From Physcia stellaris (lineage: Eukaryota; Ascomycota; Lecanoromycetes; Caliciales; Physciaceae), in the NCBI GenBank assembly GCA_018902385.1, contig JABSSW010000004.1, forward strand, positions 186,001-250,000: a DNA stretch of 64,000 bases, written 5' to 3'. The notes below the pieces were generated by a model that searched no databases, had not been told where the DNA came from, and saw only the letters and a program-made list of their open reading frames with translations. Of the stretch, positions 12,890 to 23,087 are shown in pieces. The stretch's first letter is position 1; every line of letters begins with the position of its first letter. The translations under genes and the position numbers were made by a program.

Positions 12890-13033
12890 TGTAAAATTTC
12901 TGAATAAATAAATCATTGATTGCATGTTGTTCTATGAAATGCTAATTTACATGATTTCTAACATCTAATGTCATTGAAATGCGCATTAGTTTCTAAGCTC
13001 TTGACGGTTTCTGATTGGCCACCTAGTTCTACA
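12890..13033 (-). repeat. Right LTR (5' LTR) of the Copia-like fossil
   Basis: 144 bp partner of the left LTR, starting TGTAAAAT and ending TTCTACA, followed by the target duplication CTACG. Confidence 0.9.
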
Positions 13034-13127
13034 CTACGGTGTATGTGATTCTAGTTTCTCCAACTTGTATTGAATGTCCTTCAGATGCTTGCAATTCGTT
13101 AAGCCGAGATAGTCGATAGTGTTTTGA

Positions 13128-13207
13128 CGACTTGACGACTTGACGACTTGACGACTTGACGACTTGACGACTTGACGACTTGACGACTTGACGACTTGAC
13201 GACTTGA
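13128..13207. repeat. Tandem repeat, ten copies of an 8-bp unit
   Basis: Ten uninterrupted copies of CGACTTGA fill 80 bp, 90 bp outside the right LTR. The unit is not a multiple of three, and no gene covers it. It is likely a polymorphic microsatellite-like array. Confidence 0.95.
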
Positions 13208-13585
13208 TCATTTGACCAATTTACTCACCCTGAGAGCTAAATCTCAGACAGCTCAAAAGATCAGAAGAGACGGTAGATGCAACGAAGGGGTCCAGCTGCA
13301 GATGAAGGCTCTACAAAATTATTATTTTTTGAGCACAAAGCCTAGCCCGTGCTCGACATCCAATAAATAGTCATGTTTCAAATGTATCGAGGGATGAAGC
13401 AAGATACGTAAATCTCGCTGTGCCTGAGTATGCACCAAGCCCTCATTGCCTGCCAGCAGAGTGGACTTATTGTTATGCGTTACACCCCCTAGAAGTAAAA
13501 TGACCATATCCCAACGCCATGCGACACAAACAGTCTCGAATACTCTCACAAATGCCTGTCTTCGGAAGCACTGAGATGCTGAGTC
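13208..13585. other. Intergenic, likely 3' UTR of the myotubularin gene
   Basis: About 380 bp past the tandem repeat and before the stop codon of the leftward gene. A 75-codon open frame here has no features of a real gene. Confidence 0.5.
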
Positions 13586-15948
13586 TTACTGCATCTCAAC
13601 CTCCATCTGGTGTTTCACCTCCTTCATGTCTGTACCCGAGCTCTTCCTCCCGCTTGCATTCAGCGCAGCCACACCAGCAGCGAGTGAGTTGAGGGCACCA
13701 TTCGTAGCAGCAGGGTTGTCGGCGACCTTCCCCGGAACACCGGCGCCTACAGCACTGTCGGCCGTTTCGACGCCTGAAAGCACAGTCGCTGGGGCAGGTG
13801 ATGGACTAAGCGGATGGTGAGTCCGCTGAGCTGGCGGCGGCCGGCCGTTCATTTCTGCATTTGTCCTGCCGAAGAGCTCGTGCCACCACCGGGCTTCGCC
13901 TGCTTTAGGGAGGATGAGACGCTCCTTGCCGCGAACATTGTCGTCGATCACCGGATCATAGTTGGGATTGACAAACTGCTCACGCCGAGATAAGAAGTAG
14001 TCCCAGACACTCCTGGTTCTTTCTTGTACATGGTTGTCAAGCCGGTCTTTCTCGTTATTGAAAAGGAAAGTACCGTACTGGCAAGAGTAGAGATGATAAA
14101 GTAGTCGGCGGAGAAAACGCTCGTTGAACTCAAATCGAGAGGGATTCTGGTAGATAAGCTGATAAGTTGCGTCAAGGAACTGGTGAAAGACGGGACTTGT
14201 CTCCTTGACTTTGGTGGTGGACTTGTCCTCCTTACCACTTTTAGTGGATGCAGTAGGTTTACGAAGGTGGGCAGTTGCGGCTTCATAAGGCTGTAGCTCG
14301 CCGTCAGAGTCGGCAATAGAGTCGCGGCTGCTATTATCTTTATTGAAAAAACCTTTCGCACTGAGAAGAGCATTTTCAATAGCGTGACTGTTACTGAAAC
14401 CCTGCCGGTTGTTGCTATCACCGCCTATTCTCTCATTCTCAATACTGAACCACTTCTCGCTCGAGAGAAAGCCTGAGCGATGAGCGAACATATGGCCGAA
14501 AGAGAGCCAATCTTTCTCTACGAGTACAATGAACCCTTCGAGTGTCCGATAATAAGGATCGAGGCACAATTGGCTCAAAGCGCTCAATTGACTAGTCCGG
14601 TCCCAACCGTCTGAACAATGAATCAAGACGTGCGAGTGTTGGAGAGCCACTTGTCGAGCGATGATGCTCGCGCCGTCAAGAAGGCCGTTGATATGCTTGA
14701 GCCATTTACTGCTCGCTAGTGCTTCCCTGCTAGGTGCTAAAGGCGTAAGATCCGACTCTTTAAGAGCGTCGATAACTTTGTTGAGTGAATCTCTCATGAC
14801 GTGAATATTATCGATACCCAAGTAAACCTTGGTAGCGAAACGGTAGTGATCCATGTTCTCGGAGCCCAAGCCGACAGCTTGCATAGCCAAAGCATTGACC
14901 GTTGGTCTTGCATCTACAATGAGGTTATGCTGTTGCGCACCGTACACTCGAGGCTCTTCTACTGTCTCATCGACGTTGGTCCGAGCCAGCATTTCATCTT
15001 CTAGCCTTTCCGGATCTAGAGCGCTTGGCTCTCTGCTGACCGCAGGCGTAGTATCCTCGCTGGACCTAGGCGATTGACGACTGCGCGGAGCGGAATGGGT
15101 CTGGGATGTGCTTGGAGATGAGTGTGAGGTAGAAAATATTGAGAGTAAGAGCTTTTCATCCTGGATGCTGCGATTTCCTCGAACGCCCACCAGCGGCTGT
15201 GAGCTTCGCGTGATAGAACAGTTATTGACAGAGTGTAGGTAGGTGAGAACAGGTAATCGAACTCGAGAGCGGTATCGGCCAGCATAATTTAGCGTGTTGT
15301 CCGATATAGAAGAGGGTACTGCCAATAACGATGGATAAGTTGGGGAAAACTAGACTCGTGAATATTGTCACTCATCCACTCTTCTCTCAACTGAACTTAC
15401 TCCGTAGTCCACATTAATGGTCGATATTCTCCAGCCGCGATCTGTGCCCTTTTCGCTAATCCCAAGCCTCCTCCATTCTCTCCGCGCGTCGTAGAGTTCC
15501 CATCCATTCAGCTCTTTCTCCGGCTGCGGAGGTTGATAGCTGAAGGCATATAGCTTCTCTACCCTTCCAAGCTTACATGTCCATGCTTTGATACTATCGT
15601 AGACATCTCTGGCCTTCTTCTCATCTGCGAAACAGAAGCAAACAAACGTAAAATCACGACATCGTAGGCGGATAGACGAGGGCAAGTGGGATGCTGGCGG
15701 TGAGGGTCGCAAGGTACATATTTGGATTATCGGGTATGTTATCCAGAGCTCTCTTGGTCTGGACGAAGCATTTTCTGGAGCGGCATTGGGCGTGTGGGAG
15801 AAGATGAGGTGGTGGGGGTGAGGTGCAGTGTTCCTTCGACTTGTTCTCCTCTGCGGACGAGTTTTACTTCGTCTACCTGAGGCGGATAAGCTCAGGTCCT
15901 GTGGTAAATCTGCACCTTCACTACCTTAGCTATGCGTGTCCTCTCCAT
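13586..15948 (-). CDS. YMR1: Myotubularin-family phosphoinositide 3-phosphatase, with an apparent one-base gap
   Basis: Three minus-strand exons: 15925-15948 (MERTRIAK), 15401-15876 and 13586-15349. They encode a GRAM/PH-like N-terminal domain (VRRGEQVEGTLHLTP, then ELWITYPIIQ and IRLRCRDFTFVCF) and a myotubularin phosphatase domain with the catalytic Cys-X5-Arg loop HCSDGWDRT at about residue 410. The family removes the 3-phosphate from PI3P and PI(3,5)P2 on endosomes and vacuoles. The C-terminal 80 residues are low-complexity. Within exon 2 the frame slips by one base in a run of five G (15814-15818; C on the coding strand), between HLTP and HHLIF; one more base would also give the exon the right length to keep the frame across the next intron. 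Because the rest is perfectly conserved, an assembly error is likelier than a dead gene. Divergent from RPS3. Confidence 0.88.
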
Positions 15949-16319
15949 AGCGCATCAATTTCTTAGGCTTCGATGGCATGCTTCGAGGTTAGGAGTGGCA
16001 TTGCAACGAATACCTCAGTCATTTGAGTCGGACAATGGCAGCAATGTAGAATAAAAATTTACTCGGGACTGTAGAAAGATCCAAAGAGTCCGCATAGTAT
16101 CCGTAGCTGAGCATGTGAAGAGGAAGGAGCTGCTCACACGAGTAAATCTCAAACCCCACGTTGTTTATCCCTGCTGTAACCCTAACCCTTAGCTCCCTCG
16201 GCCACAAGCGAACGTCGATCCCACAGATAGCCCTAGTCCCACCAGAACACCACATTCAAGCTCAGAACGACTCTTCTTCTCCTTGTGGACAGAACAGACA
16301 GTCTACATCAACCGCAATC
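15949..16319. promoter_or_regulatory. Shared divergent promoter region, myotubularin / RPS3
   Basis: 371 bp between two start codons facing away from each other. It holds a tandem TTAGGG-type motif (16177-16191) and pyrimidine-rich tracts before the RPS3 start. Confidence 0.6.
16177..16191. promoter_or_regulatory. Telobox-like tandem motif upstream of RPS3
   Basis: TAACCCTAACCCTTA contains two telomere-type units 129 bp before the RPS3 start codon. TTAGGG-type sites bound by Tbf1/Myb proteins drive ribosomal protein genes in several ascomycetes. The motif is seen; its use here is inferred. Confidence 0.5.
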
Positions 16320-17229
16320 ATGGCAGCCACCGCTCAGGGAGCTCCTGTTTCCAAGCGTAGAAAGTTCGTCGCTGACGGAGTCTTCTACGCCGAATTGAAT
16401 GAATTCTTCCAACGAGAACTGGCCGAAGAGGGCTACTCAGGCGTAGAAGTCCGAGTCACCCCTACCGTTACTGACATTAGTATACCATCCCATCACTCTC
16501 CTATGATCATACCATCGAGTCTGACGTTTATGGCAGTCATCCGCGCAACACACACCCAAGAAGTCCTGGGCGAGCAAGGCCGCCGCATCCGCGAACTCAC
16601 ATCCCTGATTCAGAAACGCTTCAAGTTTCCGGAGAACTCGGTCTCGTTATATGCCGCCAAGGTTCAAAACCGTGGTCTCTCGGCTGTTGCTCAGTGCGAA
16701 TCGCTACGATACAAGCTACTGAACGGGTTAGCTGTAAGGAGGGCATGCTATGGTGTTTTACGGTTCATCATGGAGAGTGGAGCGAAGGGATGTGAGGTCG
16801 TTGTCTCGGGGAAACTCAGGGCTGCTCGTGCGAAGAGCATGAAGTTCACGGTAGGCCATTGCTTGAGAATGCTTGAATACCGTGGGGCCTAAGCATAAAT
16901 AGGACGGCTTCATGATCCACTCTGGCCAACCCGCCAAAGACTTCATCGATTCTGCCACCCGCCACGTCCTCCTCCGCCAGGGAGTTCTTGGTATCAAGGT
17001 AAAGATCATGCGTGGCTCAGATCCGGAAGGGAAGTCTGGCCCACAAAAGTCGCTGCCCGATTCCGTCACGATTATTGAGCCAAAAGAGGAGCAGACGGTT
17101 GTGCAGCCAATGAGTCAGGATTACGGTGCTAAGGCTGTAGCAGCTCAACAGGCAGCAGAGCAGCAGAGGTTGTCTGAACAGCAGGAGCAGGGCGGTGAAC
17201 AAGGCGCGGAAGATTATGCTCAGGAGTAA
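16320..17229 (+). CDS. RPS3: 40S ribosomal protein S3 (uS3)
   Basis: Three exons (16320-16479, 16537-16850, 16903-17229) encode about 266 residues. The start [17 protein letters not shown], the KH-domain region ([39 protein letters not shown]) and the block [18 protein letters not shown] are diagnostic of uS3. The C-terminal 35 residues form a Gln/Glu-rich tail typical of filamentous fungi. uS3 lies at the mRNA entry channel of the small subunit and takes part in start-codon selection, quality control and base-excision repair side activities. Splice joins are fixed by conserved protein sequence on both sides. Confidence 0.97.
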
Positions 17230-17558
17230 GTCGTCAACGACGTGCGGTTCAATAGAAGTCAGGGGTAGTGCGGAACGTGTGCATGGTAGATGGTGAACAA
17301 GCGACACTCGTATGAGCATGTAACTTCAACTACAAACCTCCTAAACTCTCAGAGCTTCACAGATCCCACCAAATTTCGTGATAGACGTTCTATACTTGCA
17401 TGTCATTGGGGTGCAAATGTTCTTGCAGCGAACGCGCTGCATTCGTAGGGGAACTGTGTTTTCGTGCTCTTCGAACGATCTATGTAGGTATCAATGCTCT
17501 TTTAGAAATCCGCTCTAAACGGGGAAACAATCAATGCAAGCCCGACCCTCAGGCCCAA
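17230..17558. other. Convergent 3' region between RPS3 and PP2A-A
   Basis: 329 bp between two stop codons facing each other, expected to contain both 3' UTRs. No gene seen. Confidence 0.6.
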
Positions 17559-19766
17559 TTACGGGGACATTTGCATCGCGTCTGAAACACTTCCGGCTGC
17601 GGTGGTTGCAAAATACCTAACGTCTACATCGTCGTCCTGCTGCAGCTTCTCCAGATTTGGCAGAATTTGCTGCTGGATGAGATCTTGACCTCTTGATGAA
17701 GCGGTGCCCGTTTGCCCCGACTTTTCCATGGATAAGATAGTGCCTTCGGCTGGAAGACGTTTAAGAACGTCAATTAGGATTTGGTAGGACTTAGCGACGT
17801 TGAAGCGGATATTAGGAATGTCGTCGGAAACCAGCTTATCCATCATGGGAAGTATCGACTTCTCGATAACGCTGACATTAATCGCAGTAGCAAGCGTCTA
17901 GGATCACGTATTAGTAATGCGACAAGGTAAAATCTCCGGAGGCACCAACAGATATTGCGAAGCAGGTGGTCATTCGGTAGAGGTAATTAGGATGTTGGCC
18001 CATGGCCATGACTTTTGGGATAATGGCGTCGCTCGCCCATTCAACTCCAAACACTTCTGTCAACTTCTTAAGATTCTGGGTTGCAGCTTCGCGTATTGAG
18101 AAGACAGTATCACCAAGCCAACTCATACAGAGCTGACTCAGTTTCTCGTCGAAGAATTGCACACCAAGCTGACTGGCAAGCAACGGAATGTATTCGATGA
18201 TGGCTAGCCGTACACGCCATTGCTTATCTTCTGCTAGTTGCACGATTGCAGGAAGTAGGGACTGTGAGAGGAGCTCAATGCCAATGACTTTACCTTGTTA
18301 GTAACGCTTGGACCATTGCAGCACATGCTTACCTTTGTTGACCAGTTCCAATTTTGAGATGATATGAAGTCGCACGTCGGGAAATTCGTCCTTCAGCATT
18401 TGAAGAAACATCGGCAAAAGATGCTGGATTGTCCTACGTTCTCATGATTAGATAGATTATTCAGAGCATGTATCATGAAGTGAGACTCACTCTTCTTTGC
18501 CTAGGATAGGAGCGAGGCCGCTAATCTGTGTTCCCAATGCTGCGCGTACATGCTGTGAGCTGTCTGACACCAGATCCTCCACGCTGGTCATGATCTGATC
18601 CAAAAGTGTCTCGCGATCCAGCAAGCCACAGAAGCCTGATGCATGTCAGCACAACATTACCAGCAACTCGTCAAAGAATTTACCTGGTATTTGTCCCGCT
18701 ATTGCTGTCCGAACTTCCGCTTCGGTATCCTTCAACAATTTGACAAAAGCAGGAACAAGGTCACGAGTCACGGTCTCTTCATCAACAGCTTTTGCAATCT
18801 AGAGCAATTCAGTTTGTGAGAAAAGTGGCGAGTATAGATTTTTACCTTCTCGAAACGGTCTGCAACCATGTATCGTACCCTCCAGCCCTTGTCTTCGAAG
18901 AGGCTCCGTAAAGCTGTGAGTAGGGTTCCATGGCTTGTCTGCTGTTCCTTGGGGACGACCTCCGCGATGGCGATCAATATTTCCACCGTCAAGAGACGCA
19001 CGCTATCTTGATCATCACCTGCGAGGTGCTGGAAAAGCGGGATCATCTCCTCGATGACAATTTGTGGGGGCATCTCTTTGACGAATTTGGCGAGATTATT
19101 GGCCGCCTGTCTCCTTACCATTGGCGTCTCATCATGAACCAGCGCACCGAATTGTTGTCGTAAACCTTCTTGCGAGGGCGGAGTTGCTTTGCTGTATGGC
19201 ACGTTATACAACCCAGTGGCAGATATTTTTGAGGTAAACCAATCTGCTTTGGAAAGGCGAACAGTAAGAGGTATGAAGTGATCTTCGACTTGCGCTTGGG
19301 ACAGCTGTTCGCATATCTTGTTCAATGACTCCACCGCCTTCTCACGAACCAAAGGTTCCTCGATCGCAGCCAGGTTTTCCAAAGGCGATAAGAGCACGTG
19401 TCCATACTCAGGACCTCCCACATACTCCACGAAGTTCCCTAGCTCTTCGCTAAGGGCGGTCAACACCTCGTCTTCGTCCTCGACAGATTCTACAGGCTTG
19501 TTCAGTATATATTCCTTCCAATTTCCCAGCCTTAGCACTAACCATCTAAGAAAGGAATCAGCTCCTCCCTCGTGCGTTCAGCGCCCAGTGCTAACGCTAT
19601 GGTGGAGAGTCGATGTATGGCATTAAGTCGCAACAGTACGTCGTCATGCTATACCGTGATGAGCATACTTTCTTTGAGTGGAGAGTTGGAAGTTGGAGCC
19701 TACTTTGAGCTCGTCGATCAAAACAGCTATGGGATATAGCTCGTCATTCTGATTTTGTCCCTCCAT
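17559..19766 (-). CDS. TPD3: Protein phosphatase 2A scaffold (A) subunit, HEAT-repeat protein
   Basis: Eight exons on the minus strand (19704-19766, 19543-19648, 18846-19489, 18684-18798, 18491-18635, 18333-18433, 17950-18287, 17559-17897) give about 616 residues. The protein starts [20 protein letters not shown] and is made of HEAT repeats end to end, with family blocks such as [38 protein letters not shown] and [13 protein letters not shown]. It is the scaffold that holds the catalytic C subunit and a regulatory B subunit, and so directs PP2A in mitosis, septation and signalling. At the exon 6/7 join two in-frame acceptors exist; the downstream one (exon starting at 18287) restores [10 protein letters not shown] and was chosen. 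The donor of intron 7 is GTTGGT, slightly unusual. Confidence 0.95.
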
Positions 19767-20428
19767 ACTTTCCCAGCGATAAGAAGCTGATTCCTGGCTA
19801 GTCGGGAGAGAGAGATAAGGTGCGAATGGTTTTGGACAGCGCTTGGGAAGAGAGGGTGATAGGCCAGCCTTGAGACTCTAGAATAGCAACGGGACCCAAT
19901 TTTGGATGTTTATACGCTGTAAACCAGGAGCTAGAAGACCTGTCAGTGTAAGTCGCGAATCAGGTTACTATGCTAATTTTTGCAAAGCTGTGACTGGGGG
20001 TCCTCGAAGTCTAGGCTTGGTCGCAAAATTGAAACTAATTTACCATAGTCCTCTATTCAAATCCCTCTTACGAATAGTAATTTGAAGTAGCTAGAGTGTC
20101 CGGTAGCTTTCGGTGGCTTCTGGGATGACTGTGTCTGTGGTTATGGGCGTGTTTTGGCAGTGAATTAGCAGTTGCATGATCTGGAGCTCTCCTGTGATGA
20201 GGCTTGTCAGGAACATCCCGGTCCCCCACTAGCCATGCTTGGCATTATACGTAGGGCTGACACTATGCATACCTAAAGTACCTGAGTGCCTCGAAGCAAT
20301 CATCACCCAAGCAAATACAGCTTACTGCAGCCATAATCTTCCGAGCTCGTCAGGTTAGAATGCAGACCACCAACGACCGAACTGTCCAATGAAATCTCGC
20401 CCAACTAAGTAATCACTATCTAATCACA
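19767..20428. other. Divergent promoter region, PP2A-A / FRS1
   Basis: 662 bp between two outward-facing start codons. No coding frame with similarity and no clear TATA box near either start. Likely a bidirectional housekeeping promoter. Confidence 0.55.
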
Positions 20429-22675
20429 ATGCCTACCATTACGGTGGACAAAGCTGCGCTTTTTGAAGCTCTGGATCAGGAGTGGGTATATACCATAGCA
20501 CAGCACATGTCTAGTTCAGATCACTAAACTTTCTTGCGATTCAGCTACACTACAGAAGAATTTGATGAGCTATGTTTCGAGTTTGGTACGCAATGCCACA
20601 GCTTGTTCGACCAATGCTTTGTGCTGAACTTTCGTAGGAATCGAGCTGGATGAAGACGTATGCTATGTGAAGGACAGGACATATTACAACGCTAAAAGGG
20701 TATAGACTTCCACGAGCGACCGACCCATAGTCAATGGCAGGCAAGAACCTCCACAGCTCAAGATCGAAATACCTGCAAACAGGTCTGTCTTCACCACTCA
20801 AGGTTCTCGAAATTCACGGCTTACGGCATATCTCCAGATATGATATGCTATGTTTCGAAGGCATATCTCTTATGCTGAATATCTTCAATGGAAAACAAAA
20901 GGCACCAAACTACCGATTGAAAAATACCTCCAGAGATGATCTACAGAGTATAACAGCTACCAAAGATGTAGGATATATATGATGGGCCTCCTTATGCCTC
21001 AAAGCTAACGAAGGGCTGCAGACTTCGAGGGTACGGCCGTACGTCTCTGGAGCCATTCTTCGAAATGTCAAGTTCACAAAAGAAAGATACGATTCTTTCA
21101 TTGCTCTCCAAGACAAGCTTCATCAGAATCTCGCACGTCAACGGACTTTGGTTTCAATCGGGACACACGATCTGGACACAATAGAGGGACCATTCACATA
21201 TGAAGCTTTGCCGCCAGAAGAGATCAAATTTGCTCCTCTGAATCAAATCAAAGTCATGACGGCCACCGAAGTGATGAAGTTCTACGAGGTCAGCCCACCC
21301 ACAGTCCACATTCCAAGATATTGATAGGTTTTGGCAGGGCGATAAGCATCTTTCACGATACCTACATATAATCAAAGACTCTCCTGTATATCCAGTCATA
21401 TTGGACAAAAATCGAACAGTGTGCTCTATGCCTCCAATCATCAACTCAAATCACTCCAAAATAAGCCTAAATACCCGCAACGTCTTCATAGAAATAACAG
21501 CAACCGACATAACAAAGGCTGAGATATGCAACAACATCCTCGTCGCCATGTTCTCCCAATATACCGAAGAGCCTTTCACGTGCGTTCCATTTCCCTGTCT
21601 CTACCCTCTCGATCCCGACTAACCTACCTTCATTTTCAGTGTCGAACCCATCAAAATCATCTCTCCGCACAATGGACAAAATCGCCAAGTCCCCAATCTC
21701 GACCCCCGCCCCACTACCGCATCAGTATCCTACGTCAACGCCTGCTGTGGCCTCTCCCTTTCCCCCTCCGATATCTGCTCCCTCTTAACCCGAATGTCCT
21801 ACACCGCACGCCCGTCCCCCTCATCTTCAGACACAGTCGAAGTTCTCATCCCGCCCACCCGTGCAGACGTCCTCCACCAGGCCGACATAATGGAAGACGT
21901 CGCCATCGCCTACGGCTTCAACAAGCTCCCGCGCGCCTTCCCCAAGGTAAGCGGCACGGTCGGGCAACCGCTCGCGATCAACAAACTCAGCGATATCGTG
22001 CGGCTCGAGGCAGCGATGGCGGGCTGGTCAGAAGTGATGCCGCTAATCCTATGCTCGCACGACGAAAATTTCGCCTGGTTAAATCGCGTCGATGACGGTA
22101 CGACGGCGGTGAAGTTGGCGAATCCGAAGACGGCGGAGTATCAAGTCGTGCGCACGTCCCTGCTGCCCGGGCTGCTCAAGACGATAAGAGAGAACAAACA
22201 TCACAGCGTCCCGATCAAGATCTTCGAAGTCAGCGACGTCGCCTTCAAAGACCTCGCCCTGGAGCGCAAGAGCAGAAATGAGCGCCATTTCGCCGCGGCG
22301 TGGTGTGGCAAGAGCAGCGGGTTCGAAGTCGTGCATGGGTTGATGGATCGCGTCATGCTGATGCTGAAAAGCGCGTTCGTGGTTGGCGAGGAGGGCTTGC
22401 ATGGGAAGGATGAGGCGGAGAGTGCGTATTGGATCAGTGAGGTGGATGACAAGACGTTCTTTCCGGGGCATGCGGCGCAGATCCATTTGAGGATTGGGGG
22501 CAGGGAGAGCGTGGTTGGTGTTTTTGGGATCCTGCATCCGACTGTGTTGGAGAAGTTTGAGTTGAAGTGAGTTTTATCTGGTTGTGCGGTGGTGTAAGGG
22601 GTGAGTGGAAGTGCTAATGATGATCACAGGTATCCTGTCAGTACGCTTGAGATTAATATCGAGGTCTTCCTGTAG
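20429..22675 (+). CDS. FRS1: Cytosolic phenylalanyl-tRNA synthetase beta subunit
   Basis: Nine exons (20429-20481, 20545-20585, 20638-20657, 20706-20782, 20838-20967, 21022-21288, 21338-21579, 21640-22566, 22630-22675) give about 600 residues. The start [17 protein letters not shown], the B1-domain block [19 protein letters not shown] and the B5/core region ([49 protein letters not shown]) are characteristic. It pairs with the alpha subunit in an (alpha-beta)2 enzyme that charges tRNA-Phe; the beta subunit edits and binds the tRNA. The first five exons are very short, yet every join keeps the conserved frame. The last exon encodes the terminal [14 protein letters not shown]. Confidence 0.95.
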
Positions 22676-23087
22676 ATCTTGTAGATGAGATGACGCACAG
22701 CAATGGAGATACCGGCCATAACGTAGGTACAGAAGCTCTACGAGTACCAAATAAAGACATCATCAACGCGGAACTTGCGGTAAGCTTCATCGGATAATGC
22801 GACGCCTCATCTCCTAGGTTATTTTTTCTTTTCCTCGAAATTACCATGTACCAATGATAATGTGCAAACACCGCGATATATACAAACAACAATCGCTGAA
22901 AACAAGAAACGCTCCAAAACGTCCAACTGCTTTTCAACCCATTGCTGCTGAGCTCTTGCAAATATCCAAGAAAAACCCATATAAACAAGTACGAGGCTCA
23001 AAATACAAGGACCTCATTCTGCGTATATACAAGATCCGTCAAAACGCAAACTCTAGCCAGCCAGCCTCCTACTTCCCTGCTTCCCTC
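22676..23087. other. Convergent 3' region between FRS1 and glycogenin
   Basis: 412 bp between two stop codons facing each other. Open frames here look like UTR coincidences. Confidence 0.55.

Larger units (their letters stand above)
10755..13033 (-). mobile_element. LTR retrotransposon fossil, probably Ty1/Copia, both LTRs and target duplication present
   Basis: A 2279-bp element with 144-bp terminal direct repeats (10755-10898 and 12890-13033), each starting TGTAA and ending TACA. It is flanked by a perfect 5-bp target duplication CTACG (10750-10754 and 13034-13038), so both ends are exact. Next to the right LTR, reading leftward, a primer-site candidate pairs with the anticodon arm of initiator tRNA-Met, the half-tRNA priming known from many Copia elements; this sets the minus orientation and the family call. 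Gag-like lysine-rich peptide remnants lie around 11917-12216. The element is short for its family and heavily broken. It carries the same CpC/CpT-depleted composition as the element at the left end. Confidence 0.85.
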
